64,000 nt of DNA from Pseudomonas sp. UBA1879 (GCF_002338065.1 NZ_DDHJ01000015.1:384273-448272); one strand, 5' to 3'; positions 1 through 8,509 are shown, counted from the stretch's first letter. Notes: a model not told the origin generated them from the letters alone. Translations and numbers: made by a program.

Positions 1-9
1 TTCGATTGC

Positions 10-21
10 GGGGGGGGGGGG
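10..21. repeat. Homopolymer of 12 G
   Basis: An uninterrupted run of 12 G lies directly next to the stop codon of the minus-strand crotonase gene, 3' of that gene. Tracts of this length are prone to slippage in replication and in sequencing. It does not touch the reading frame, so an effect on the gene is unlikely unless it alters the transcript end. Confidence 0.8.
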
Positions 22-22
22 C

Positions 23-787
23 TCAGACAGCGTTTTCTTTCATCCGCGCAAGGCCTTCCAGCGCCACGCCATAGCCGAGGACGTCGTGCAGACGGGCCTT
101 GAGTTCGTGGTTGAGGCAGGTGCGCGTATAGCGGCGGACCAGGCGCGGCTGGCGAAGCATCAGTTGCGCCAACTCATGGGCGCGGCCCATCAGGTCGCCA
201 GCGGGCAAGACCTCGTTGACCAGGCCCATGTCCTTCGCCTCATTCGCCGAGACCGATTGGCCGGTGAGCAGAAAGTAATGGCCGCGGGCGCGCCCCATCA
301 GCAGCGGCATCAGCAGGTGCATGCCGTCGCCAGGCACCATGCCGCCCTGGAAGTGCGCAGTGTCCTGGATCAGTGCGGTGTCGGACGCCAGCACGATGTC
401 ACCCAGCAGGGGGATCTCGGCGTGACGATACGCAGGGCCGTTGATGAGGGTGATCACCGGCGCTTCGATGTTGAGGAAATTGATCAGCAGGTGCTTGGCC
501 TCCCAGAAGATCGGGTCGTAGATGGTCGGCGTCATCGAATTGCGATTTTCATGCTGGCCCGGCGCGATGGGCGGGCCACTGAAATCATCGCCGGTGCCCG
601 TCATGATCACCACTTCGTTCTCGCGGTCGCGGCTGACATCCAGAAACGCCTGCTCGAACTCGCGGTGAGCCACCAGGTTCCACACCAGTGGGCCGCCGTT
701 GGTGTGGAAATGCATTTCCAGAACGCCGTCAGTGCGGGTCATGCGTATCTTTTCAAACTTGGTCGCGTATTCGTCAAATGTAGTCAT
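23..787 (-). CDS. 6-oxocamphor hydrolase-like crotonase (enoyl-CoA hydratase superfamily)
   Basis: A 254-residue crotonase-fold protein. It resembles 6-oxocamphor hydrolase of Rhodococcus, which cleaves a C-C bond in cyclic beta-diketones (retro-Claisen) without CoA. As I recall the family, the functional residues His122, His145, Asp154 and Glu244 all fall at the same numbers here (motifs AYRHAE, DTAHFQGG, VPGDGMH, ALEGLAR). Ordinary enoyl-CoA hydratases lack this set. I chose the ATG at 785-787 because a GGAAAAGG ribosome site lies just upstream; an earlier in-frame start adds only 12 residues. The gene is divergent from the MFS and molybdenum-hydroxylase operon, and TetR-type palindromes lie between them. 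A role in opening an alicyclic diketone ring is inferred. A generic enoyl-CoA hydratase/isomerase is the alternative. Confidence 0.8.
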   Translation of the reverse strand: MTTFDEYATKFEKIRMTRTDGVLEMHFHTNGGPLVWNLVAHREFEQAFLDVSRDRENEVVIMTGTGDDFSGPPIAPGQHENRNSMTPTIYDPIFWEAKHLLINFLNIEAPVITLINGPAYRHAEIPLLGDIVLASDTALIQDTAHFQGGMVPGDGMHLLMPLLMGRARGHYFLLTGQSVSANEAKDMGLVNEVLPAGDLMGRAHELAQLMLRQPRLVRRYTRTCLNHELKARLHDVLGYGVALEGLARMKENAV

Positions 788-875
788 TGCACGATGCCTT
801 TTCCGAAGAAGGAGGGGGACCACAACGCGTTCACCGAAGGGGTGATCACGGCATGAGCTCGTCGATCCTATTCCC

Positions 876-893
876 TGACTGATCGATCAGTCA
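876..893. promoter_or_regulatory. TetR-type operator, perfect 18-bp palindrome
   Basis: TGACTGATCGATCAGTCA is a perfect inverted repeat about 90 bp upstream of the minus-strand crotonase start. Its length and symmetry are typical of TetR-family operators. Its half-site ACTGATCG recurs, with different spacing, in the second palindrome nearby. Confidence 0.7.
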
Positions 894-963
894 ACAGCAA
901 AAATTAGCCCTACAGGTAAGCGTTTTTGTGTTGACTGACTGGCATTCGAGGGCTAAGTTGCTG

Positions 964-981
964 ACTGTTCGATCGATCAGT
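964..981. promoter_or_regulatory. Second TetR-type operator, near-perfect palindrome
   Basis: ACTGTTCGATCGATCAGT is an 18-bp inverted repeat with one mismatched pair. It shares the GATCGATCAGT core with the site at 876-893 and lies about 70 bp to its right. Paired related operators in a divergent region suggest one regulator controls both directions. Confidence 0.6.
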
Positions 982-1082
982 AATGCCCAATAACGATTTA
1001 TAAAAACGCGCATCACTCGACCAGAATCACGGCCTGCAGCCTTCGGCTAGAGGGACGTCGATTCGCTCTGGAGGCACACAAT

Positions 1083-1208
1083 ATGAACAGGGTTGCACCC
1101 ATCGGTCTTTACCGGCAGCCACCGGCTCTGCAAGGGCGTGCCGCTCAGCGGCATCTCCATCGATTTGCGCTGAGAGGGGGTTCGGCATGTCACGAAAGAC
1201 TGCAATGA
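1083..1208 (+). CDS. Possible 41-residue leader ORF ahead of the MFS gene
   Basis: A short reading frame starts at an ATG preceded by GGAGG at about 8-nt spacing. It encodes 41 residues, is rich in Arg, Leu and Ala, and ends at a TGA inside the first codons of the MFS gene, overlapping its start. The ribosome site looks stronger than that of the MFS gene, so it could act as a leader whose translation is coupled to the transporter. No homolog is recognised, and it may be fortuitous in GC-rich DNA. Confidence 0.3.
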   Translation: MNRVAPIGLYRQPPALQGRAAQRHLHRFALRGGSACHERLQ

Positions 1209-2572
1209 TCAGCGAGATCCCCCCGTCGGCTTCATCCCCAGAGACCTCGACAGATGCCTTGTACCTGAAGGTCGCCCTGCGGCTGGTCCCGCTTTTGATC
1301 GTCTGCTACGTGGTCGCTTATCTGGATCGGATCAATGTCGGCTTCGCCAAGCTGCAAATGCAGGAATCGCTGGGCTTCAGCGATGCCGTCTACGGCCTCG
1401 GGGCGGGCATATTCTTCATCGGCTATTTCCTCTTCGAGGTGCCGAGCAACCTGCTGTTGCAGCGCATCGGCGCCCGAAAAACCATCACCCGGATCATGGT
1501 CTGCTGGGGCGTGACCGGCATGCTGATGGCGTGCGTGTCCAGCACAACCTGGTTCTACACGCTGCGCTTTCTGCTCGGGGTCTTCGAGGCGGGTTTCTTT
1601 CCGGGCGTGGTTTATTACCTCAGCCAATGGTTTCCCACCCATCGGCGCGGGCAGATGCTGGGCCTGTTCATGACCGGTTTTCCCATCGCCGGCCTGCTCG
1701 GCAGCCCCGTTTCCGGCTGGGCCATGTCCCACCTGGACGGCCTGATGAGGCTCGCCGGTTGGCAATGGCTGTACATCGTCGAGGCCGCGCCCGCCGTGGT
1801 GTTGGGCGCATTCGTGTGGTTCTGGCTCGACGATGACGTTGACGCAGCGAAATGGTTGAACGCGACCGAGCGCACGCTGTTGCGCGGTGCGCTGGCGGTC
1901 GATCAGGCACACGCGGCGCCGCATCGCGCAGGCCTACTGAGAAGCGTCATTGGCGATCCCAAGGTCTACCTGATCTCGGCTGCATACTTCACATTTATCT
2001 GCGGCACGTATGCCTTGAGTTTCTGGCTGCCCACCGTATTGAAAAGCGCCGGCATCGCCAGCGTCGAACGTCTTGGATGGCTGTCGGCAATCCCTTACGG
2101 CGTGGCCGTGGTAGGCATGGTGATCATCTGTCGCAGCTCTGACCGCCACCTTGAACGCCGCTGGCACACCTCCCTGTCGGCGTTGGTGGGCGCGGGTGCG
2201 CTGGCGGGCTTGCCGTTCTCGCCGAGTCTGGTCATCACGATCACCCTGCTGTGCGTGGCGTCGACGGCGGTATTCGTGACGTTGCCGCTACTCTGGTCAT
2301 TGGTTTCCGACTATTTTGCAGGAGCGCCTGCTGCCGCTGCAGGCATCGCGTTCATCAACAGCCTGGGCTTGCTCGGCGGGTTCGCCAGCCCGTTGGCCAT
2401 GGGCTGGATCAAGACCGTGACCGGGTCGCTCGACAGCGGCTTGTACCTGATGACCGGCTTGCTCGTGGCCGGGGCCGTGGTGCTGCTGGTGGGGATACGC
2501 GGTGCGCCGCTGCCGATGCCGGGCGCACAAGCCCAAGTCATTGATGGTGAGAAACCCCTACGCTCTTCCTGA
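1187..2572 (+). CDS. MFS transporter, anion:cation symporter (ACS) family
   Basis: A 461-residue, 12-TM carrier. The N-terminal half has the ACS-family signature YLDRINVGFA (about residues 45-54), then FEVPSNLLLQRIGAR before the cytoplasmic loop. Characterised members move hexuronates, glucarate, phthalate and other organic anions with protons. It starts at ATG 1187 after GAGAGGGGG; a second Met six codons in is possible. The molybdenum hydroxylase genes follow after 17 bp, so it very likely imports the substrate of that enzyme. The substrate itself cannot be told from sequence. Confidence 0.85.
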   Translation: MSRKTAMISEIPPSASSPETSTDALYLKVALRLVPLLIVCYVVAYLDRINVGFAKLQMQESLGFSDAVYGLGAGIFFIGYFLFEVPSNLLLQRIGARKTITRIMVCWGVTGMLMACVSSTTWFYTLRFLLGVFEAGFFPGVVYYLSQWFPTHRRGQMLGLFMTGFPIAGLLGSPVSGWAMSHLDGLMRLAGWQWLYIVEAAPAVVLGAFVWFWLDDDVDAAKWLNATERTLLRGALAVDQAHAAPHRAGLLRSVIGDPKVYLISAAYFTFICGTYALSFWLPTVLKSAGIASVERLGWLSAIPYGVAVVGMVIICRSSDRHLERRWHTSLSALVGAGALAGLPFSPSLVITITLLCVASTAVFVTLPLLWSLVSDYFAGAPAAAAGIAFINSLGLLGGFASPLAMGWIKTVTGSLDSGLYLMTGLLVAGAVVLLVGIRGAPLPMPGAQAQVIDGEKPLRSS

Positions 2573-2589
2573 CAATAAAAACGGTAGTC

Positions 2590-4980
2590 ATGACAGTGAT
2601 TGATCAACCTGATTCACAACCTGCCGGGTTGCTAGGCGCGAATGTGTCGCGGATCGATGGCGACAAGTATGTATCGGGACGGATTGCCTACAGCGCGGAC
2701 GTGATCCCGAAGGGCAGTCTGTACGTAGCGATCTTGCGCAGCCCTCATGCCCATGCGGCGATTCTTTCGATCGACCTAACTCCGGCCTTGGCCATGCCCG
2801 ACGTGGTGGCTGGCCTGACGGGCGCGCAGGCCCTGGCGTTTGCCGACGCCATGCCGGGTGCCATGGACTTGCCAGCGGCGGGCGCCAAGGGCCCGCTGCA
2901 GAGCCGCTGCCTGGCCGTCGATGAAGTGGTGTATTTCGGCCAGCCTGTGGCGGCCCTGGTCGCTGAATCGATCCACGCGGCGCAGGCGGCGCTCGACACG
3001 ATTGGCGTGGCGTATGAGGTGCGTACGTCCACGGCCTCCGCACGGGCCGCCATCGAGGAGGGGGCGCCGGTGGTCCAGCCGGGTTGGACAACGAATGTGC
3101 TGATACGCGACCGGATTCGCGCCGGTGACGCCGACGCCGCCTTCGCCCGCGCGGCGTTCATCGCCGAAGGTGAATTGACCATTGGTTCATCGACCAGCGC
3201 GCCCATGGAAACCCTGTGCTATATCGCCGACTGGGACGAACGGGCGCAGCGGCTGACGATGACCGGCACGTTTCAGAATCCTCACACCAGCCGGTGGCTG
3301 ATTGCGGCCGCGATGCGCTTGCGCGAAAGCGATGTGCGGGTCGTTGCGCCCACGATCGGCGGCACGTTCGGTCTGAAAATGGCCGGGCACCCCGAGGAGG
3401 TGCTGGTTGCCGTGCTGAGCCGTATCACCCAGCGCCCCGTGGCGTATGTCGAGGAGCGCCGGGAAACGTTGCTGGCAGGCGCGCGTTCGCAACATCACCG
3501 GTTCGAGATTGCCGCAGACGAGCAGGGGCGGCTGATTGGCTGGCGCGACAGCATTCTGGTCGATGTCGGCATCATTGGCGCCGGGCACAGTTGGGCGATG
3601 GCACTGGTCACCCCGGCGGTGTTCCCCACCGTTTATGCCCTGGAAAACACCGATGTCGACTGCACCCTCGCCATCACTCACCAGCCACCCTGGCAGGCCA
3701 TTCGCGGCTATGGCAAGGAAATCGGCAACCTGGTACTGGAACGCGCCATCGATCTGCTCGCGGCCAAAGCCGGGTTCGATCCGGTGGATCTGCGGCGGCG
3801 CAATCTGGTGGCGCGGGACGCATTGCCGCGGCTGTTGCCGTCCGGCCTCAACGTCGACAGTGGCGACTATGCCGCCGCACTCGATCAGCTTCTTCCGCTC
3901 TTCGGTTATGAGCAGTGGTGCCAGCGCGCCAAGGCGGCGAGGGCGGAGGTGAAACGGCTGGGCATCGGGCTGGCGTTCGAACTGACCCCGGAAGGCGGCG
4001 CGCGCCCCGGCAATTTCCCCAACGGCTATGAGACGGCCACAGTGCGGCTCATGCCGTCTGGCGACATTCAGGTGTTGACCGGGGTGACGACGCCAGGAAG
4101 CGGCAGCGATACCGGGATCGCGCAAATGGTCGCTGGCGAACTGGGGCTCAACCCGGACCAGGTGCGTGTCATTCAGGGCGACACTGACGCAACCCCGGTC
4201 GGAACCGGTAATGCCAGTAGCCGAGCCTTGATGTACGGCGGCACAGCGGCCTATCTGGCGGCGCAGGCATTGCGCGACCGCATCCTTCAGTGCGCAGCCA
4301 ACATGCTCGGCGGCGGTGCCGACCACATCGTGTTGCGGGACGGCCACGCCTGGCGCACCGACACCGATACCCGCGTGTCCGTGGCGCAGATCGCCATGGG
4401 CGTGCATTTGCGTCCTTTCACTGTGGCCGCCGGGACACAGCTGCCACTGGAAATCACCCGCAGCTTCGCGCCGGAGAACGTGCGTGTTGTGCCCGATGCT
4501 CAAGGGCGTATCGCGACGTACCCGACCTTCTCATATTCCGTGCACGCCGCCGCGATCGAACTCGACATGGAGACCGGTATCACCCGACTGCTGGATTATG
4601 CCGTGGTCCACGATTGCGGGGTCATGATCAATCCGGCGCTGGTCGAAGCGCAGCTCAAAGGAGCGGTGGTCATGGGCATTGGCGCAGCGCTCTGGGAGGA
4701 GCTGAAATTCGACAAGGGGCAACGGATGATCAGTGATCGCTTCAAGAGCTATCTCATCCCGCGTTCAGTGGACATTCCGGACATTCGCATCGGCCATGTC
4801 GTGACGCCCAATCCCTTCCACCCCCTGGGCATGAAAGGCGCGGGCGAGTCCGGGCTGGGCGGCGCGATGGCAGCACTGGGCAACGCCGTCGCCCATGCAT
4901 TGGGGGATGCCGCCACGGTCGAACACGTTCCCATGACACCCGCCCGGGTCATCACCGCATTGCAGAAGGGCACACCATGA
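2590..4980 (+). CDS. Molybdenum hydroxylase large subunit (xanthine dehydrogenase/CoxL family)
   Basis: A 796-residue molybdopterin-cytosine-dinucleotide-binding subunit, the usual length for the family. Around residue 370 the active-site loop reads AIRGYGK instead of the AYRCSFR of form-I CO dehydrogenase, so CO is not the substrate. The C-terminal GMKGAGESGLGG (about 747-758) carries the catalytic glutamate of the aldehyde oxidase/xanthine dehydrogenase superfamily. Such enzymes hydroxylate aldehydes or N-heteroaromatic rings using water. The gene overlaps the FAD subunit by ATGA, and the order is large, medium, small. No maturation gene (coxD/F, xdhC) is nearby, so insertion of the cofactor presumably depends on genes elsewhere. 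Confidence 0.9.
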   Translation: MTVIDQPDSQPAGLLGANVSRIDGDKYVSGRIAYSADVIPKGSLYVAILRSPHAHAAILSIDLTPALAMPDVVAGLTGAQALAFADAMPGAMDLPAAGAKGPLQSRCLAVDEVVYFGQPVAALVAESIHAAQAALDTIGVAYEVRTSTASARAAIEEGAPVVQPGWTTNVLIRDRIRAGDADAAFARAAFIAEGELTIGSSTSAPMETLCYIADWDERAQRLTMTGTFQNPHTSRWLIAAAMRLRESDVRVVAPTIGGTFGLKMAGHPEEVLVAVLSRITQRPVAYVEERRETLLAGARSQHHRFEIAADEQGRLIGWRDSILVDVGIIGAGHSWAMALVTPAVFPTVYALENTDVDCTLAITHQPPWQAIRGYGKEIGNLVLERAIDLLAAKAGFDPVDLRRRNLVARDALPRLLPSGLNVDSGDYAAALDQLLPLFGYEQWCQRAKAARAEVKRLGIGLAFELTPEGGARPGNFPNGYETATVRLMPSGDIQVLTGVTTPGSGSDTGIAQMVAGELGLNPDQVRVIQGDTDATPVGTGNASSRALMYGGTAAYLAAQALRDRILQCAANMLGGGADHIVLRDGHAWRTDTDTRVSVAQIAMGVHLRPFTVAAGTQLPLEITRSFAPENVRVVPDAQGRIATYPTFSYSVHAAAIELDMETGITRLLDYAVVHDCGVMINPALVEAQLKGAVVMGIGAALWEELKFDKGQRMISDRFKSYLIPRSVDIPDIRIGHVVTPNPFHPLGMKGAGESGLGGAMAALGNAVAHALGDAATVEHVPMTPARVITALQKGTP

Positions 4981-5837
4981 TCGGTCAACCGTTTCACTAC
5001 CACGCACCCTTGACCCTGACGGCGGCGGCTGACCTGTTGGGCGCCTTGGCCGACGACGCTGTGGTGTTGGGCGGCGGCACCATGCTGGTACCCGCGATGT
5101 CCGCCAACCAGGTGCGGCCGGCGAATGTGATCGGACTGTCGGCGTTGAAGCTCGATCACATCACCCGGCGCGCTGGCTACGTGTACATCGGCGCAATGAC
5201 CACCTACGCGCAACTGCTCGCGTCTGCCGACATTGCACACAGCCTGCCTTTGTTGCGGCTAATGGCTGACGGGATCACTGGCGGGCCGTCGATCTGGAAT
5301 CAGGGTACGCTCGGCGGCTCGGCGGCCTATGCCAATCCCGCCTCGGACGCCCCCGCGTGTCTGGTCGCGCTGCAGGCGAGCTTCGAGTTGCTGTCGACCG
5401 AAGGCGTTCGAACCCTCCCGGCACGGGATTTTTACCTGGGCGCCTTCCGAACGGCACGCCGCAGCACCGAATTGCTGATCGGCATTCGAGTGCCCGTGCA
5501 GGACGCTGCCTGCGCGAGCCACTACGATAAGCACAAATCCTGCGCGAGCTCGTGGCCCATCGTCACAGTGGCCAGCTTCATTCATCCGGGGCCTCAGGCT
5601 CAGGTGCGCCTTGCCGTCGGCGGCGCCGCGGCCTGCCCGGTCTACCAGGCGCGACAGGTGGACAGGGCCGAACTGCACCCTTCGGCGGCATGGATAGACG
5701 ACCTGGCTGCCAGTGTCGTCGCTGGGGTGGGCGAGGGCTGGAGCGATGAACTGGCTGACGGCGCATACCGGCGCGCGATCACCGCAGCGGTGGTGAGGCG
5801 CAATCTGAAAACCACGATCGAGCGGATACAACGATGA
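4977..5837 (+). CDS. Molybdenum hydroxylase FAD-binding subunit (CoxM-like)
   Basis: A 286-residue medium subunit that carries electrons from the 2Fe-2S clusters to FAD. It has the two FAD-binding stretches of the family: LGGGTMLVPAMS (about residues 30-41, in place of the AGGHSLLP type) and GTLGGSAAYANPASD (about 109-123). The start codon overlaps the stop of the large subunit (ATGA), and the stop overlaps the small subunit start in the same way. This tight coupling fits a stoichiometric complex. Confidence 0.9.
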   Translation: MIGQPFHYHAPLTLTAAADLLGALADDAVVLGGGTMLVPAMSANQVRPANVIGLSALKLDHITRRAGYVYIGAMTTYAQLLASADIAHSLPLLRLMADGITGGPSIWNQGTLGGSAAYANPASDAPACLVALQASFELLSTEGVRTLPARDFYLGAFRTARRSTELLIGIRVPVQDAACASHYDKHKSCASSWPIVTVASFIHPGPQAQVRLAVGGAAACPVYQARQVDRAELHPSAAWIDDLAASVVAGVGEGWSDELADGAYRRAITAAVVRRNLKTTIERIQR

Positions 5838-6313
5838 CGACCACAATACCTATCAACCTGACGCTCAATGGCAAAGCGCGTGCCCTGAACATTGACTCAC
5901 GGCTGTTGCTGGTCGAGATGTTGCGTGACAACGCCAACGCTCAAGGCACGCGAATCGGCTGCCTCACCGGGGATTGCGGCGCCTGCACGGTGCTGATCGA
6001 CGGCCAGGTGAAAAAATCCTGCCTGGTGCTGGCGGCGTCGGTGCAAGGACACCACGTTGAAACCATCGAAGGCCTGGCACAGCTTCAGGCCCTGCAGGCG
6101 GCATTCGTCGCACACAACGGCTTTCAGTGCGGTTACTGCACGAGCGGCATGATGGTGGTGGCCGCCGACTTGCTTCGTCATCAGCCATCACCTTCCAGAG
6201 AACAGATACGCAAAGCCATCAGTGGCAACCTGTGTCGCTGCACCGGCTACGAGCACATCGTAGATGCCATATACGCGGCGTCCCAGGCTGAGGTTCAAGA
6301 CGCCACCCGCTGA
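5834..6313 (+). CDS. Molybdenum hydroxylase 2Fe-2S subunit (CoxS-like)
   Basis: A 159-residue small subunit with two 2Fe-2S clusters. The N-terminal plant-type ferredoxin cluster reads GCLTGDCGACTVLIDG with a further Cys in KKSCLV. The C-terminal all-helical domain has CGYCTSGM and GNLCRCTGYEHIVDA. All eight cysteines are present. It is the last gene of the MFS-large-medium-small unit, and an LysR/SDR deletion remnant follows it. Confidence 0.93.
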   Translation: MTTTIPINLTLNGKARALNIDSRLLLVEMLRDNANAQGTRIGCLTGDCGACTVLIDGQVKKSCLVLAASVQGHHVETIEGLAQLQALQAAFVAHNGFQCGYCTSGMMVVAADLLRHQPSPSREQIRKAISGNLCRCTGYEHIVDAIYAASQAEVQDATR

Positions 6314-6326
6314 TTCGCTGGTCGAT

Positions 6327-6445
6327 TCAATCAGGCCCGGAGCCGTTATCGGGCGGGACAGCCCAAGGCGGCAAGCGCAGGCGCTCGGCGATCCAATGGG
6401 TGAACGCGCGGGTCTTGGAGAGCAGACCCGCCACCCGAACGTCGC
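6327..6445 (-). pseudogene. LysR-type regulator remnant (C-terminal tail only)
   Basis: Read on the minus strand, this stretch encodes about 38 residues ending in a stop at 6327-6329. It includes VRVAGLLSKTRAFTHWIAER, which matches the usual last helix of LysR regulators (consensus like S.KVRAFVDWLAE). Everything upstream (HTH and effector domain) is missing. It abuts an SDR fragment on the other strand at about 6445-6449. This looks like a deletion that removed most of two divergent neighbours. Confidence 0.65.
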
Positions 6446-6448
6446 AGC

Positions 6449-6562
6449 GGGCGCATCGTCAACGTCTCATCGGTGGGCGGGCTCGCTGCGTTTGCGGCAT
6501 TGAACTTTTACAACACGTCGACATTCGCCGCTGAAGCGCTTTCCGAGTCGTTGTCCCTGCCA
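6449..6562 (+). pseudogene. Short-chain dehydrogenase remnant (internal fragment)
   Basis: The plus strand encodes GRIVNVSSVGGLAAF followed by NFYNTSTFAAEALSESLS. This is the classical SDR segment from the serine of the catalytic triad through the YxxxK motif. Here the motif has decayed to YNTST, so the catalytic lysine is gone. No Rossmann N-terminus or C-terminus is present and the frame has no start. It is a decayed internal fragment joined to the LysR remnant. Confidence 0.65.
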
Positions 6563-6636
6563 GATGAAACTTGCTGCCGCAGGCGTGTGAGGCTGAACGC
6601 TTTTTGATAGCCTCACAGCCTTTTGGAGCGCTCACC

Positions 6637-7458
6637 ATGACAGACAACGCCCGCTCGAAACTCGCTGCTCGCTACGGGGTGGATGACAGTTCGCCGCTCT
6701 CGCAGTGGAACGACACCCTCGATCTGTTGCTCGATCATCGCAGTGTCCGTGCTTTCACTGACCAGGCCTTGCCGGAAGGGACCATCGAGACCCTGATCGC
6801 CGCCGCACAATCCGCCTCCACGTCTTCCAATCTTCAGGTCTGGAGCGTGGTGGCGGTGCAGGATCCGGAGCGCAAGAGTCGCCTGTCGACCCTCGCGGGC
6901 AATCAAGCCCACATTCGCCAGGCACCGCTGTTTTTTGTCTGGCTGGCTGACTTGTCACGTGTCGCACGAATTGGCGAACAGCACGATGTTGAACTGGCCA
7001 CGCTGCCCTATCTGGAGAGCCTGCTGCTTGGCACCATCGATGCAGCCCTGGCCGCACAAAACGCGGTGGTCGCACTGGAGTCGCTGGGGCTTGGCAGCGT
7101 GTATATCGGTGGCATCCGCAACGACATCGCGGCAGTCGGCCAGGTGCTCGAGTTGCCGCCGCAGGTCTATCCGGTCTTTGGCCTGTGCGTGGGTTACCCG
7201 TCCAGTGAGCGCCCGGCCAATGTGAAGCCGAGATTGCCACAGCGTGCCGTCCTTCATCATGAGACCTACTCGACGGCTGAGGAGGAAAGCGTTCTGGCCG
7301 CTTATGACGCCCGGCTAGGGGCGTTCTATGAACGCGAAGGCATGAAGGCCGCGGGTTGGTCGGAGCAAGTGGTCAACCGGCTGCGCAGCGTGTCGAATTT
7401 GCACGGGCGTGAAGCACTGGTCGCAGAGCTGACCCGGATGGGCTTCGGATTGCGCTGA
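6637..7458 (+). CDS. FMN-dependent nitroreductase-family oxidoreductase (NfsA/Frp type)
   Basis: A 273-residue protein of the nitroreductase superfamily. The N-terminus carries the FMN-phosphate motif HRSVRAFTD (about 33-41), then AAQSASTSSNLQVWSVV (about 57-73). The glycine-rich LGLGSVYIGGIRND (about 154-167) and the C-terminal arm match the oxygen-insensitive NfsA/flavin-reductase subgroup. I chose ATG 6637 because GGAG lies 9 bp upstream; an upstream in-frame start would run into the SDR remnant. Such enzymes reduce nitro, quinone or flavin substrates with NAD(P)H. The substrate is unknown. Confidence 0.85.
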   Translation: MTDNARSKLAARYGVDDSSPLSQWNDTLDLLLDHRSVRAFTDQALPEGTIETLIAAAQSASTSSNLQVWSVVAVQDPERKSRLSTLAGNQAHIRQAPLFFVWLADLSRVARIGEQHDVELATLPYLESLLLGTIDAALAAQNAVVALESLGLGSVYIGGIRNDIAAVGQVLELPPQVYPVFGLCVGYPSSERPANVKPRLPQRAVLHHETYSTAEEESVLAAYDARLGAFYEREGMKAAGWSEQVVNRLRSVSNLHGREALVAELTRMGFGLR

Positions 7459-7702
7459 GCGATCACGAAGCATGCGCTTGTCCCCGGCACTGCCGCGTGA
7501 GTCGGGGTGGCGCAGTTGCTGTGTGAGTGCCATCCCCTTCAGTGATTCGCTCTGAAGGTCTTGCATGTCCCAATGCGGCAGCAGAGAAGTGGACATTCAT
7601 GGTGGCAATGATTTCCTGGACTTAGGCATTAACCGCCTGGCTTGAGCTGATGCGTTTTACGGCCGCTCAAGCACAGGACGCTCATCGGCCCCTCGGCAGC
7701 AC

Positions 7703-8437
7703 TCAGGATTTGGGCGAAAGCAACCCGGCTGTCTCCCCCCCATCGACCGTCAGGGTTGTACCGTTCACGTAGCTGGCGCCTGGCGAGAGCAGCCAGCAAA
7801 TGGCATCTGCCACTTCCGACGCCGATGCCAGGCGACCTTCTGGAATTCGGGCGGTCAACGCCGCAAGGCGGGCTTCGTCGTTGACGATCTTGTCCATCAT
7901 GCGCGTGGCGATTTGTCCGGGGCAGACGGCGTTGAACCGTACTTGCCCGCCGTACTCCAGGGCCAGCGCCTGAGTCAGACCCAGCAGCGCAGCTTTGGTT
8001 GCGCAGTAGGTGGCCAGCCCTTGCTCGCCGGTTTTGCCCGCAATGGAAGAGACGTTCACGACGGCGCCCCGGCCGGCGATCAGACCTGGCAGCGCATGCT
8101 TAGTGTAGAAAAACACAGAGCGCGTATTGACGGCGAACAGCGTGTCCCAATCTTCCTGGGAGGTCTCGGTAAAGACTTTGCGACCCGACATGCCTGCGTT
8201 GTTCACCAGCCCCGCCAGCTTGCCGTCGCCCAATCGCAGCGCGGTTGCGACGACGTTGCGGCAGTCCTCCTCATTCAATACGTCGCCTGCGACGAACGTG
8301 CAGTCGGGCAGGCGCGCGGCCAGTTGGGTGCCCGCTGTTTCATCGCGTCCGGTGAACACCACCGGGTGGCCGAGGCTGACCAGTTTTTCCACGGTTGCGG
8401 CGCCGATGCCTTGGGTGCCGCCTGTGACGATGTACAT
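7703..8437 (-). CDS. Short-chain dehydrogenase/reductase (classical SDR)
   Basis: A 244-residue classical SDR. The cofactor motif is TGGTQGIG (about 5-12), followed by NNAG, the catalytic Ser in VNVSSIAG and YCATK as Y-x3-K. The C-terminal GTTLTVDGG is typical of FabG-like members. It is the last gene of the minus-strand aminotransferase/ABC operon, 72 bp after the second permease. This suggests an oxidation or reduction step on the imported compound. Convergent with the nitroreductase gene. Confidence 0.9.
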   Translation of the reverse strand: MYIVTGGTQGIGAATVEKLVSLGHPVVFTGRDETAGTQLAARLPDCTFVAGDVLNEEDCRNVVATALRLGDGKLAGLVNNAGMSGRKVFTETSQEDWDTLFAVNTRSVFFYTKHALPGLIAGRGAVVNVSSIAGKTGEQGLATYCATKAALLGLTQALALEYGGQVRFNAVCPGQIATRMMDKIVNDEARLAALTARIPEGRLASASEVADAICWLLSPGASYVNGTTLTVDGGETAGLLSPKS

Positions 8438-8509
8438 GAATACTGCTCCTGAAAGTGTCGCCAGCGTTTGTCAGGCCGGCGGCTGCGAATGAGGGTGTGG
8501 CGCTGAATA

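Larger units (their letters stand above)
788..1186. promoter_or_regulatory. Divergent control region between crotonase and MFS genes
   Basis: A 399-bp AT-richer spacer carries two TetR-style palindromes (described separately) and presumably both divergent promoters. No gene for a TetR regulator lies in the window on either side, so the regulator may be just beyond the left edge. The right third holds a short open reading frame with a good ribosome site, listed separately. Confidence 0.6.
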
